64,000 nucleotides of DNA from Rhodococcus sp. PAMC28707 (GTDB taxonomy: Bacteria > Actinomycetota > Actinomycetes > Mycobacteriales > Mycobacteriaceae), in the NCBI RefSeq assembly GCF_004795915.1, contig NZ_CP039253.1:4663364-4727363 (forward strand), written 5' to 3'. The notes under the pieces are model-generated. The model was not told the origin of the DNA. It was given only the letters and a program-made list of their open reading frames with translations, and searched no databases. The position numbers were made by a program, and so were the translations under genes. Positions within the stretch are counted from its first letter, which is position 1; each line of letters begins with the position of its first letter. This document shows, one piece after another, positions 1 to 8,793 of this stretch.

Positions 1-1010
1 ACGACCAGATCGATACCGTCGACGTGAATTCCACGGGCTGCGACGTCCGTTGCAACCAAGACAGGCGTGCGCCCGGCCTTGAAACGCTCGAGAACGCGGG
101 TGCGCTGGTTCTGTGCCTTGCCGCCGTGTAGCGACTCTGCAGCGATGCCGAGAGCGCGAAGGCGGTCGGTGATGCCATCGCATCCGAGTTTGGTGCGAGC
201 GAACATGATCGTCCTGCCGTCGCGGGCACCGATCTCGGAGAGAACGACGTCCTTCTGGCCGCGATCGACCATCAGCATGTAGTGATCCATCGTGTTGACA
301 CTGGCCTTGCCGTCCTGCGTCGAGTGCTCGACGTGATCGGGAAGGAACTGGCGAACGAGTGATTGGACTTCACGATCGAGGGTGGCAGAGAACAGCATTC
401 TCTGCCCATCGGCCGGTGTGTCTGCCAGAACGGCGCGCACCTCTGGAAGGAAACCCATGTCGGCCATCTGGTCGGCCTCGTCGAGGGCAGTGATCTCGAT
501 GGAGTCGAGAATGCAGGTGCTCTGGCGTAGATGATCGGCAAGTCGCCCTGGTGTCGCGACGAGAACGTCGACTCCTCGGCGCAGCTGCTCGACCTGCTTG
601 TTGAACGGCGTGCCGCCAACCGCAGCGAGCAACCGAAGACCCTGAGCGTTGGCGTAGGGGAGCAGAGAGTCCACGACCTGGAAAGCGAGCTCACGGGTCG
701 GAACCAGTACCAACGCGCGAGGACGCTTGGCTGCGGGCCTGTCCGTGTGCTGTGCGAGGCGAGCGAGAATTGGAAGACCGAATGCCAGGGTCTTACCCGA
801 ACCAGTCTGTGCACGTCCGAGGACGTTCTTCCCGGCAATCGCGTCGGGAAGCGCCTTGGCCTGGATCGGCGAAGGCACAGTGATGGAGTTGCGGGCCAAA
901 GCGGCCACTACCGCCTCGGGAAGTCCGAGTTCGGCGAAGGTAACGACCGTGGTCGGCACTTCTTCTGAGGCGGGTGTTGTTGATGTACTAGTCGAAACAG
1001 CGTGAGTCAC
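1..1010 (-). CDS. DEAD-box ATP-dependent RNA helicase (3' end outside window)
   Basis: The reverse strand is open from a GTG at 1010 to the window edge, giving about 336 residues; the C-terminus lies outside. The N-terminus carries a Q-motif region (FAELGLPEAVVAAL, SPIQAKALP), then Walker A AQTGSGKT, PTRELAFQV, the motif II DEAD box, motif III SAT, and in the second RecA domain ARTKLGCDGITDRL and ATDVAARGIHVDGIDLV. These are the ordered motifs of DEAD-box RNA helicases, which unwind RNA duplexes in ribosome assembly or mRNA turnover. The GTG start is chosen because GGAGAGG (about 1020-1026) lies 9 nt upstream. A basic C-terminal tail is usual for the family but cannot be seen. No subfamily (DeaD, RhlE) can be assigned. 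Family call very secure. Confidence 0.93.
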   Translation of the reverse strand, partial: MTHAVSTSTSTTPASEEVPTTVVTFAELGLPEAVVAALARNSITVPSPIQAKALPDAIAGKNVLGRAQTGSGKTLAFGLPILARLAQHTDRPAAKRPRALVLVPTRELAFQVVDSLLPYANAQGLRLLAAVGGTPFNKQVEQLRRGVDVLVATPGRLADHLRQSTCILDSIEITALDEADQMADMGFLPEVRAVLADTPADGQRMLFSATLDREVQSLVRQFLPDHVEHSTQDGKASVNTMDHYMLMVDRGQKDVVLSEIGARDGRTIMFARTKLGCDGITDRLRALGIAAESLHGGKAQNQRTRVLERFKAGRTPVLVATDVAARGIHVDGIDLV

Positions 1011-1188
1011 GCAGTTGAACCTCTCCGGATTACGGGCACGCCACGAAGCCACAGCTGAGAAAGACCCGCAGGAGAAGGGCACATAAAACAGCTAGATCAC
1101 ATAGAGACGAGCCAGGGCACTGTCACCTGGCCATCCTTGCGCGGTTGAACTTCGCGCAGAGTGGGGCTGTTTGTGCCTTATCGAATTA

Positions 1189-1210
1189 CTAGGCCGCGAT
1201 GGCGACCTAG
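1189..1210. terminator. Inverted repeat downstream of the M56 gene, possible terminator
   Basis: CTAGGCCGC and GCGACCTAG pair at 8 of 9 positions around a 4-nt loop. It lies about 80 nt past the stop of the M56 peptidase gene on the reverse strand, before the DEAD-box gene. There is no U-tract beyond a short TAATT, so intrinsic termination is only a suggestion. The rest of 1011-1289 shows no gene. Confidence 0.35.
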
Positions 1211-1289
1211 GACTACTGTACGCGACCGGTCTTCGATTCATCGACTCGAAATGTGTGAGCTGTCCTACTCCCGTGACCGAATCGAAAGG

Positions 1290-2252
1290 CTAACTTGGGC
1301 CGAGTAGTCGACCGAGTTCGTCGAGCCACGGCACTGCGACGAAAATCGTCGGCAGAACCAAAATGACGGCGGCGGCGAGATATGCCGCGATACTGGTGCG
1401 GATATCGGTGCGAGGGCCATTCAGACGGCGAACTCTGATCAGCGTGGTGGAGCCGCCTGCCGCGAGTGCACCGCGCGGAGCGGTTGATCCCGCACACGTC
1501 ACTAGTGCCCGAGCCAGCGGTGTCGCCCCGGTGACCTTGACGGCAGAGTCGTCGGCCAGCAGTTCGACCAGTAACTGCACGCTTCCGAGTGCGGATCGAC
1601 TTCGGACTATGCGAGGAAAAGCCTCGTTGACCGCGGTGAACGCTTCGAGGACGAGATCGTGACGAGAACGTAAATGTGACCGTTCGTGACTGAGGATCGC
1701 CTTTAGCTCCGATCTGTTGAGATTGGTCAATACGCCCTCGCTGAGTACCACGCGTTGACGAAGACCTGGGAGGCAATAGGCGATCGGTTCTACGGCATCG
1801 AGAACACGGATATCCGCGTCTCGCACGCCGGGGAACGGTCGATCGGAGTCACTGCTGCGATCGAGCAGGTCGACCAAAATGCGATGGCGAGCCCGCCGAC
1901 GTCGGGTTCGGACGAATACTTGAACGAAGGAGAACACCAGCTTGGCGCCGATGCTCAAGGTGGTTGCCAGCACGACGACGTACAGAATCCACAGCGGCAA
2001 GCCAAGTGCTTCGATTTCGTCCGTCGGGGCTGTGGTTGGACGGCCGTCCGCACCGGGGACCAGCAGCAGGCCACCGATGGCCAGCCCCGAGCTGAACGCG
2101 GAGAGCACCGCAGCGATGGCTATTGCTTGCCAGAGAACAAGAGCTGCACGCGGCGCGCGGTAGGGCCAGGTAGCACGACTGAACACAGCAGGAACGGGAC
2201 CTGCAAGAAGCAACGCGAGTACGGCGAAGACCAGCGCAGTGGTGGAGTTCAT
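1290..2252 (-). CDS. M56-family (BlaR1/MecR1-like) membrane metallopeptidase
   Basis: A 320-residue protein with hydrophobic segments near residues 1-25, 35-65 and 85-115, a cytoplasmic/peptidase part, and a C-terminal transmembrane helix. The zinc motif HERSH (HExxH) sits in the stretch AILSHERSHLRSRHD, and ELLADDSAVKVTG downstream fits the third-ligand region of M56 peptidases. BlaR1/MecR1 relatives cleave the repressor BlaI on signal; short actinobacterial forms such as Rv1845c lack the penicillin sensor domain, as here. The gene begins 24 nt after the blaI-like stop codon on the same strand, so the two form an operon. The partner repressor is its likely substrate, but the signal cannot be read from sequence. 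Confidence 0.9.
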   Translation of the reverse strand: MNSTTALVFAVLALLLAGPVPAVFSRATWPYRAPRAALVLWQAIAIAAVLSAFSSGLAIGGLLLVPGADGRPTTAPTDEIEALGLPLWILYVVVLATTLSIGAKLVFSFVQVFVRTRRRRARHRILVDLLDRSSDSDRPFPGVRDADIRVLDAVEPIAYCLPGLRQRVVLSEGVLTNLNRSELKAILSHERSHLRSRHDLVLEAFTAVNEAFPRIVRSRSALGSVQLLVELLADDSAVKVTGATPLARALVTCAGSTAPRGALAAGGSTTLIRVRRLNGPRTDIRTSIAAYLAAAVILVLPTIFVAVPWLDELGRLLGPS

Positions 2253-2276
2253 GTCCTCACTAACCGATGGCAGGGG

Positions 2277-2693
2277 TCAATCGGATTGCGGCACTCCGAC
2301 GTGTGACGTCGAATGTACATCCGATTGTGCCAGTTCCAGATCCGCCAGCGCTTCTCGAAGGGCCGCGGCTTCGTCTGCGCCCACTTGGCCGACGAAGTGA
2401 ACCAATGCTGCTGCGCGTCCACCGGACTTGGGAGCTTGCGCGAGAGCGTCCACCATGAGGCTCGCAACCAGTTCGTCACGGCTGTGAAGCGGGGCATAGC
2501 GGTGTGCCCGATCATCGCGCTGTTGAACTACCAACTGCTTCTTGGCGAGCCGTTGGAGCACAGTCATCACCGTTGTGTACGCCAGCTCACGATGTGTGGC
2601 GAGAGCTTCGTGCACCTGTCGAACAGTCTGTGATTCCGTGGAATCCCACAGATGATCCATTACTGCACGCTCGAGTTCGCCTAGACCAGCCAT
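2277..2693 (-). CDS. blaI: BlaI/MecI-family transcriptional repressor
   Basis: A 138-residue protein with the BlaI winged helix: MAGLGELERAVMDHLW at the start, then QTVRQVHEAL, the recognition region AYTTVMTVLQRLAKKQLV, and the wing QRDDRAHRYAP. The C-terminal half (SLMVDALAQAPKSGGRAAALVHFVGQV) is the dimerisation and cleavage region. BlaI proteins bind TACTAC/GTAGTA-type palindromes and are inactivated by a partner M56 peptidase, encoded just downstream. Such a palindrome lies in its own upstream region (2729-2745), so autoregulation is expected. It corresponds by family and partner to M. tuberculosis Rv1846c; the wider order (thioesterase and ndh further right) supports this. Target genes are not known from sequence; the divergent esterase operon is the obvious candidate. 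Confidence 0.93.
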   Translation of the reverse strand: MAGLGELERAVMDHLWDSTESQTVRQVHEALATHRELAYTTVMTVLQRLAKKQLVVQQRDDRAHRYAPLHSRDELVASLMVDALAQAPKSGGRAAALVHFVGQVGADEAAALREALADLELAQSDVHSTSHVGVPQSD

Positions 2694-2703
2694 TCTGTAA
2701 ACT

Positions 2704-2745
2704 CTACGGGTAGTCCGACACGAATGCGTACTACTCTATGTAGTA
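2704..2745. promoter_or_regulatory. Probable BlaI operators between blaI and the esterase-mprF-like operon
   Basis: TACTAC-TCTAT-GTAGTA at 2729-2745 is a perfect inverted repeat with a 5-nt spacer and matches the known BlaI/MecI half-site. A second, smaller palindrome CTAC-GG-GTAG lies at 2704-2713, only about 11 nt from the blaI start. Both lie in the divergent gap between blaI (reverse) and the esterase gene (forward), so binding could control both directions. A TAGAGT hexamer next to the blaI start could be a -10 for a leaderless blaI message. Confidence 0.7.
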
Positions 2746-2889
2746 AATCTGTGATTTCGATTGCCTCATGGTCGACTTGTTGCGCGGGGAATTCATCGAC
2801 AGACCCAATTTCGTACGCCGACATGCCTATCCTGCAGTGATGTCAGAACTTCATCGAAGTCCAGTCTTCGACGTGCAGGAAGGGGCGGA

Positions 2890-4191
2890 GTGCACTCGAT
2901 CGTGTCTCTTTCACTGATCAGCGGCACCACGCCGATCTTGGTGTCGATCCTCGGCCTCCTCGGTGCCCTGTGGTTACTGGTGTCGAGGCGACGGCGGTAC
3001 CTCCTACTCGCGGTACCGATCGCGCTAGTGGTGGCCTCTGTCTTCGGGTTGTCTCTCTATTACGTAGTCGAGAAAGTGTGGCGACCGTTTCCAGATCCGA
3101 TCGAGGTCGAGATCTACGTATGGATCGCAGTCGGAGCATCCGCATTGCTTCTGATGGTGCCCAGAACGATGGTGGCCTCGGGATTCTTGGGTCGAGCCCT
3201 ATCGATTCTCGCTGCGTTACTCGTCGTTCTGGTGGCGTCCGTACAGGTAAACCTGGTGTTCTCGGCGTATCCCACTGTTGGCACAGTGTTCGGTGTCGAT
3301 TCGGCCGATCGAATACGCCTCGCGGATCTACCCGGACCAGAATCCGGCGTGGTCACCGGCGATCCACTCGACAAGTACTGGCATCCTCCGGCCGACATGC
3401 CATCCGCCGGCAAAGTGACCTCGGTGTCCATTCCGGCAACTGCTTCGGGTTTCAGCGCGCGAGAGGCTCAGGTGTACCTGCCGCCGGCCTATTTCGTCGA
3501 CCCGCGCCCACTGCTGCCGGTTCTGGTGCTCCTGGCCGGCCAACCGGGGGCGCCCGAAGATTGGTTGAACGGGGGCAAGCTGATCGAAACGATGGATGCA
3601 TTTGCGCACGACCACGACGGCCTTGCACCGGTGGTCGTGGTTGCGGACGCCACCGGCTCAGCCCTTGCCAATCCGCTCTGCGTGGATTCACCCCTGGGCA
3701 ATGTAGCGACATATCTGTCCAAGGACGTGCCGAGCTGGTTCACATCCGCGCTCCAAATCGATCCGAACCCGCGCAGTCGGACGATCGGAGGACTGTCGTA
3801 CGGCGGCACCTGCGCACTTCAGATGGCAACAAATTTTCCTGATGTCTATCCGACATTTCTCGATCTGTCGGGCCAGCTCGAGCCGACGCTCGGCGATAGA
3901 AACCGAACAGTGAACGAAGTGTTCGGGGGGAACGAGGCCGCTTTCGTGGCGGTGAATCCGATGGATCTGCTGAAGACGAGGCAGTTTCCCGATTCTGGTG
4001 GCGCGTTCGTCGTCGGAGCCGACGACAACGATTACAAGCCCGGACAGAAGGCGGTGTACGAAGCTGCTCAGGCAGCAGGGATGGACGTCCGTTACGCCGA
4101 AGTTCCAGGCGGTCACAGTTTTGCCGTCTGGTCCGAAGGTTTGAAAGAACAATTGCCTTGGCTGATGCAGAGAGTGGGACTGATCTCGTGA
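2890..4191 (+). CDS. Membrane-anchored esterase-D/antigen-85-fold alpha/beta hydrolase
   Basis: From the GTG at 2890 (AGGAAGGGG just upstream) the product is 433 residues; the frame is open further upstream but that part looks non-coding. Three to four transmembrane segments (SIVSLSLISGTTPILVSILG, LLLAVPIALVVASVFGLSLYYVV, IYVWIAVGASALLLMV, ALSILAALLVVLVASV) precede an extracellular catalytic domain. That domain shows the nucleophile elbow GLSYGGTCAL, an acidic region VVGADDNDYKPG and the histidine GGHSFAVW, the triad of esterase-D proteins, the superfamily of the mycolyltransferases. Substrate is unknown; a cell-envelope ester is likely. Its stop codon overlaps the next gene's GTG (GTGA at 4188-4191), so it is translationally coupled to the MprF-like gene. 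Confidence 0.8.
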   Translation: MHSIVSLSLISGTTPILVSILGLLGALWLLVSRRRRYLLLAVPIALVVASVFGLSLYYVVEKVWRPFPDPIEVEIYVWIAVGASALLLMVPRTMVASGFLGRALSILAALLVVLVASVQVNLVFSAYPTVGTVFGVDSADRIRLADLPGPESGVVTGDPLDKYWHPPADMPSAGKVTSVSIPATASGFSAREAQVYLPPAYFVDPRPLLPVLVLLAGQPGAPEDWLNGGKLIETMDAFAHDHDGLAPVVVVADATGSALANPLCVDSPLGNVATYLSKDVPSWFTSALQIDPNPRSRTIGGLSYGGTCALQMATNFPDVYPTFLDLSGQLEPTLGDRNRTVNEVFGGNEAAFVAVNPMDLLKTRQFPDSGGAFVVGADDNDYKPGQKAVYEAAQAAGMDVRYAEVPGGHSFAVWSEGLKEQLPWLMQRVGLIS

Positions 4192-6830
4192 ACAAATTTT
4201 CCGAAGGCAACCAACAGGTCCCATCGGCAGATGCGTCAGCGCCGGACACGACTCCCTCGACCCCGTCCTGGCTCGATCTGCGAAGACTTCGGGCAGTGAC
4301 GGCGTGGCACAAAGCGATAAGACAACTTGTGCGACTACGGGCGCTGATCGTATTCGGCGCCAAGGGAGCGCCCGTCAGCTTCGGTTTGCTGACCGCCGTC
4401 TTGATATTCGGCATCCTCGGGGCAAGCATCGGGCACAACACGATTCATCGTGACTTCGCCGTCGGGATCATGCCGTTCGAGGAATTCCGCGTATGGACAG
4501 CGTTGACCTCTGGCCTTGTCGCGCCGGGTGTTCTTGGGTACGCGGTAGCGATCGTTGCGATTTTGGTGGCCGCAGCTCCGATCGAACGAAGGATAGGTTC
4601 GGTCAAGTTTGCGGTAGCTGCGTTTCTCACGCAGATACTGGGTGCATTGCTAGGCCTCGGAGTCGCAGCGTTGGCCAAGATGTTCGACGCGGACTGGGGT
4701 TTTCGGCTGCATGTCGGAACTGCTATCGGGCCTACGACGTGGATCGTGGGTGTCGTCATGGTGGCAAGCGCTCGCATGGACACCTTGTGGCGACGTCGTA
4801 TCCGCGTGGGATTACTTGCGTTGTTGGTCACGCTGGCGCTGTTCAGTGGTCATTTGCAGGATGTCGTTCGCCTCGCGTCCGCTGTGGTCGGACTGCTGCT
4901 CGGTCCTGTGATCGTGGGCAGATCTGCGCGGGGTCCGCGGCTCGCTGGTACGCAGCGCGAAGGTCGTGTGCTTGTTGCGCTTATCGTGGCTGCAAGTGCA
5001 CTCGGTCCGGTGATCGCCGCATTGAGTCCCGACGCCGTTGGCCCGTTCGCGGTGCTCCGCGACGTCGTGCGTGGGGTTCCCTACACCGCAGCCGAGGTAC
5101 GCGAAATCTGTGCCGATTCACCTGCCGATCCGGAATGTCGTACCGGCCTTCTGGAGTTGCGCCTGGGTGGAGTGGGCCCGACGATACTCTCTCTCATGCC
5201 ATCGATCTTCTTACTGTTTCTGGCCGACGGCCTGCGACGAGGTCGTAAATTCGCCTGGACTGCAACAGTTTTCGCCCAGATCGTTCTTCTGGTTCTGTCG
5301 GTGGCCAACTTTGCGATCAGATTCGTGGAATCTGGCGACGACCAGTCCGTCTTCTACGGCCTCGACTCGCCGACCGCGTACCGCACGATTGTTCCGTTCC
5401 TTCTGCCACTTGCGGTTCTCGTTCTCCTGCTGTTGACGCGCAAGTTCTTCGATGTGTCGGCGCCTAAGGGGACGTACCGCACATGGGGGTTTGCCGTCGT
5501 CGGATCAGCAGTGGGTCTGGCTGTTCTGTACGTTCTGGGCGGCCTCGTGGCGCGCGGGGGATTCGACAACGAACCCTCGATCCTCGGATTGCTCGCGGAC
5601 TTCCCGCAGAGGTTGGTGCCACCGGTGTATCTCCAGTGGCTGGAGCCACGGTTCTTGCCCGAGAGCATTCCGACCACGTTGCTCTTCGAATGGACCGGGG
5701 TCGTGTTCTGGGCGGCACTGTGCGTACTTGTCCTCAATACCTTTCTGACCCCTGCATACGGTGTCGATACCGACGCCACCGAACGGGCAAAGGAATTGCT
5801 GACAACCAGCAGCGGCAGCGCGCTGTCGTGGATGACGACCTGGCGTGGCAACAAGTACTGGTTCTCACCCGATGAGCGGAGCTATGTTGCGTATCGCGTC
5901 ATTTCCGGCGTAGCCCTGACCACCGGCGATCCAGTGGGGCCACGAGAAAGACTGCGAGACAACGTCGTCGACTTCGCAGAGTTTGCTTCCAAGAACGGTT
6001 GGATTCCGTGCTTCTACTCAGTGACACCTCAGGTGCGGGAGATCACCGACAGCATCGGGTGGGGTGGCATTCAGGTGGGTGAGGAGACGATCCTCGACCT
6101 CGAGAGTTTGGCATTCACCGGTAAACGATTCCAAGACGTTCGGACCGCGTTGAACCGAGCGAAGAAGGCGGGTGTGGTCGCTGAGTGGATCAGCTTCCCC
6201 GAAGCTCCGCTCGCCATCACCGACCAGATCACGGCGATCTCGGAGGAATGGGTCGCCGATAAAGGGATGCCCGAAATGGGCTTCACACTGGGAGGACTGG
6301 AAGAAGTCGACGATCCACATGTCCGATGCCTGATCGCTGTGGACGAGCATCGGACCGTTCACGGAATCACCTCGTGGATGCCGGTATACGAGAACGGCGA
6401 AATCGTCGGCTGGACTCTCGATTTCATGCGTCGCCGTGCCGAAGGTTTTCGACCGGCGATGGAATTCCTCATTGCATCGGCCGCTCTGCTCCTCGAACAA
6501 GAGGGCGTGAGGTTCTTGAGCCTGTCCGGTGCACCCTTGGCGAAGATCGACGACGGCCGAGGCACGGAAACTTCGCCGGATGCGTCGACGTTCTCGACTC
6601 TGCTCGATCGCTTGCTCGATGTGCTGGGCAGGACCCTGGAACCTGTGTACGGATTCAGGTCCTTGCTTGCCTTCAAATCGAAATTCCAGCCCAGGTACGA
6701 GTCCATGCATATGACGTTCGCCGATCCAGCGGCTTTGCCGAGTATCGGAAATGCAGTCGGGCGGGCGTATCTACCCGAAGTCTCGCTGGGGCAGGGGTAT
6801 CGCCTGGTTCGAACGATGATCGAGCGTTAG
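4188..6830 (+). CDS. MprF/LysX-like phosphatidylglycerol aminoacyltransferase (DUF2156) with rhomboid-like membrane part
   Basis: An 880-residue protein from the GTG that overlaps the upstream stop; an alternative TTG at 4158 would add 10 residues. Residues 1-60 are soluble; about 60-520 contain many hydrophobic helices, the first group resembling a rhomboid-like bundle (FRVWTALTSGLVAPGVLGYAV). The C-terminal ~330 residues are the cytosolic DUF2156 acyltransferase domain (GSALSWMTTWRGNKYWFSPD, YRVISGVALTTGDPVG, ALNRAKKAG, LDFMRRRAEGFRPAMEFLI, YGFRSLLAFKSKFQPR). MprF-type enzymes transfer an amino acid from aminoacyl-tRNA to phosphatidylglycerol and lower sensitivity to cationic peptides. No fused lysyl-tRNA synthetase is present, unlike LysX. 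The amino acid cannot be predicted. Its partner is the coupled esterase, and both may answer to BlaI. Confidence 0.85.
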   Translation: MNKFSEGNQQVPSADASAPDTTPSTPSWLDLRRLRAVTAWHKAIRQLVRLRALIVFGAKGAPVSFGLLTAVLIFGILGASIGHNTIHRDFAVGIMPFEEFRVWTALTSGLVAPGVLGYAVAIVAILVAAAPIERRIGSVKFAVAAFLTQILGALLGLGVAALAKMFDADWGFRLHVGTAIGPTTWIVGVVMVASARMDTLWRRRIRVGLLALLVTLALFSGHLQDVVRLASAVVGLLLGPVIVGRSARGPRLAGTQREGRVLVALIVAASALGPVIAALSPDAVGPFAVLRDVVRGVPYTAAEVREICADSPADPECRTGLLELRLGGVGPTILSLMPSIFLLFLADGLRRGRKFAWTATVFAQIVLLVLSVANFAIRFVESGDDQSVFYGLDSPTAYRTIVPFLLPLAVLVLLLLTRKFFDVSAPKGTYRTWGFAVVGSAVGLAVLYVLGGLVARGGFDNEPSILGLLADFPQRLVPPVYLQWLEPRFLPESIPTTLLFEWTGVVFWAALCVLVLNTFLTPAYGVDTDATERAKELLTTSSGSALSWMTTWRGNKYWFSPDERSYVAYRVISGVALTTGDPVGPRERLRDNVVDFAEFASKNGWIPCFYSVTPQVREITDSIGWGGIQVGEETILDLESLAFTGKRFQDVRTALNRAKKAGVVAEWISFPEAPLAITDQITAISEEWVADKGMPEMGFTLGGLEEVDDPHVRCLIAVDEHRTVHGITSWMPVYENGEIVGWTLDFMRRRAEGFRPAMEFLIASAALLLEQEGVRFLSLSGAPLAKIDDGRGTETSPDASTFSTLLDRLLDVLGRTLEPVYGFRSLLAFKSKFQPRYESMHMTFADPAALPSIGNAVGRAYLPEVSLGQGYRLVRTMIER

Positions 6831-7693
6831 CTCTCCGAGGAGAACGTGGCCGTGGCGACCGCTTGCCTCTGTGGGCCGCCTATGGCGCCGTAGACATGTC
6901 GAGTACCGATAGGAACGATGAGAGGGCGATCGGACACGGGGTCCTCGATCACTTTTGCTTCGAGGCCGAACACGTCGAGTAGAAGCTTCTCCGAGATCAC
7001 GTCCTGGGGGCGACCTGCTTCGACGATTTTGCCTTGTGACATGACGATGATCTGGTCGCTGTACCGAACGGCCAAATTGAGGTCGTGCAGCACCATGATC
7101 ACGGTGCGGCCCAGGTCTTCGTGGAGTCGGTCGATCAAGTCGAGAACCTCCAGCGAGTGCGCCAGGTCGAGATAGGTGGTCGGTTCGTCGAGCAACAGAA
7201 TATCCGTGCCCTGCGCGAGCGCCATGGAAATCCAAGCCCGCTGGCGCTGACCACCGGATAGTTCGTCGACCGGACGATCGGCAAGATCACCGACTCCGGT
7301 CAGCTCGAGGGCGTTCGCGACCTCGGACTCGTCGTCCGAACTCCACTGTCGAATCCAGGACTGATGGGGGTGGCGGCCTCTCGAGACGAGGTCGGCGACA
7401 GTCAAGCCTTCCGGCGCAACGGGTGCCTGCGGCAACATCCCGAGGACCTGCGCGACGTCTTTTGTGCGCATCGACGAGATCGCTTTTCCGTCGAGAACAA
7501 CCCTGCCCGACTTGGGTTTGAGCAACCGGCCGAGAGCGCGCAACAAAGTCGATTTACCGCACCCGTTGGGCCCGATCACCGTGGTGATCACACCGGTCCG
7601 AACCTCGAGTCCGAGATTCTCTACGACGATGCGGTCTCCGTACCCGAGAGTGAGATCCTCCGCGACGAGACGTGGCAGATCGGTGGCGGTCAT
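6827..7693 (-). CDS. Iron-siderophore ABC transporter ATP-binding protein (FecE/FepC type)
   Basis: The 288-residue protein starts at the ATG at 7693, overlapping the upstream permease stop (ATGA). It has Walker A GPNGCGKST, Q-loop PQAPVAPEG, signature LSGGQRQRAWI, Walker B ILLLDEPTTYLDL and H-loop MVLHDLNLAVRYSD, all in the form typical of FecE/FhuC-like ATPases. It would energise uptake of ferric siderophores or haem through the two FecCD permeases encoded upstream. It is the last gene of a three-gene, reverse-strand operon under a probable IdeR box. No substrate-binding lipoprotein gene is next to it, so that component must be encoded elsewhere. Its stop region overlaps the stop of the convergent MprF-like gene by 4 bases. 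Confidence 0.95.
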   Translation of the reverse strand: MTATDLPRLVAEDLTLGYGDRIVVENLGLEVRTGVITTVIGPNGCGKSTLLRALGRLLKPKSGRVVLDGKAISSMRTKDVAQVLGMLPQAPVAPEGLTVADLVSRGRHPHQSWIRQWSSDDESEVANALELTGVGDLADRPVDELSGGQRQRAWISMALAQGTDILLLDEPTTYLDLAHSLEVLDLIDRLHEDLGRTVIMVLHDLNLAVRYSDQIIVMSQGKIVEAGRPQDVISEKLLLDVFGLEAKVIEDPVSDRPLIVPIGTRHVYGAIGGPQRQAVATATFSSES

Positions 7694-8793
7694 GCGGAGG
7701 CCTTTCGATTGCTGCGGACGAGAAGGTACAGAAGAAACGGTCCGCCGAGTGCGGAGGTCACGATGCCGACGGGGAGCTCTACCGGCAGGATCGTTCGCGC
7801 GATGAGATCGCTGCCGACGACGAGTAGCCCACCCAAGATCGCCGACGCAATGATCGGCGGCCCGGGTGTTCTCACTAGCCGCAGTGCGATCTGGGGGGCT
7901 GCCAACGCCACGAACCCGATCGGACCGGCAGCGGCTGTCGCGATGGCCGCGAGCGCTACCGCAGCGAGAAGCAATGCTGCCTGACGCAATTGCAGTCGCA
8001 CGCCGAGGGATCGAGCATTGTCGTCGCCGAGGCGGAGGGCGCCGAGGGTGAAAGTCGATACGACGGTCAGGCCGCCGACTATGAGCACCGCGCTCATGAC
8101 CGGCCACACCGAACTCCAGTCTGCACCGTTCAGTGAGCCGTTGAGCCACAGTTGAGCTCGGGACACGTCGTTGATGTCGGCACTGATGAGAAGCCATCCG
8201 ATCGATGCTGTCAGCATGGCATTGATCGCGATTCCGACGAGGATCAACCGAAATCCCTGGACGCCGCGCTTCCATGCGAGTGCGTAGATGACCGCCGCGG
8301 TGGTGATTCCACCGATGAGCGCGGCCAGCGGCAACCCGAGGGTCGCGAGAATACCGGCGAAGGTGCTACCGCCACCGAGGACGATGAGTGCCACGGCTGC
8401 AGCACTGGCGCCGGCGGTGATACCGAGGATGTCCGGACTCGCGAGTGAGTTTCGCGAAATGGATTGCGTCACAGCACCGGACATACCGAGTGCCATGCCG
8501 ACGAGCACTCCGGTAAGAGAGCGCGGCAATCGTAGGTCCATCACGATGAAACGCTCGATTCGCGTGCCGCCACCGAGCAGAACGTCGATGACGTGCCCTA
8601 TCGACAGGGGGAAGTCACCACGTCCGATGTTGAGGCACACCAACAACAACAGGGCCACCAGCAGAACGAGATTGACGAGCACCATGAAGGGGCGTCGTAC
8701 CAACGAAAGGCGACCGATCCGGAAACCGGGCCTGGACGGAACTGTCAGCTTCGTTGCCTCTGCCGACGTGGTCTTCGATTCCACTGTGGTCAC
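7690..8793 (-). CDS. FecCD-family iron-siderophore permease
   Basis: 367 residues with about ten transmembrane helices. Family marks are RLPRSLTGVLVGMALGMSGAVTQSISRNSLASPDILGITAGAS, split over the canonical RLPR and GAxxQxxxRNPLAxPxxLG region, and GPIGFVALAAPQIALRLVRTPG near the C-terminus, the ATPase-coupling loop. A cytosolic N-terminus of about 30 residues precedes the first helix. It overlaps both neighbours by 4 nt (ATGA), so translation is coupled across the operon. It probably pairs as a heterodimer with the RDD-FecCD protein for ferric-siderophore import. Substrate is not predictable. Confidence 0.95.
   Translation of the reverse strand: MTTVESKTTSAEATKLTVPSRPGFRIGRLSLVRRPFMVLVNLVLLVALLLLVCLNIGRGDFPLSIGHVIDVLLGGGTRIERFIVMDLRLPRSLTGVLVGMALGMSGAVTQSISRNSLASPDILGITAGASAAAVALIVLGGGSTFAGILATLGLPLAALIGGITTAAVIYALAWKRGVQGFRLILVGIAINAMLTASIGWLLISADINDVSRAQLWLNGSLNGADWSSVWPVMSAVLIVGGLTVVSTFTLGALRLGDDNARSLGVRLQLRQAALLLAAVALAAIATAAAGPIGFVALAAPQIALRLVRTPGPPIIASAILGGLLVVGSDLIARTILPVELPVGIVTSALGGPFLLYLLVRSNRKASA

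Noticed and set aside
2761..2889. Upstream extension of the esterase reading frame
   Set aside because: The extra 43 residues are Arg/Ser/Cys-rich without family character and would begin 16 nt from the BlaI operator; the GTG at 2890 has a Shine-Dalgarno.
7694..8275. N-terminal extension of the ABC ATPase frame (194 residues)
   Set aside because: It lies antisense-frame inside the FecCD permease gene; the true ATG at 7693 overlaps the permease stop as ATGA.
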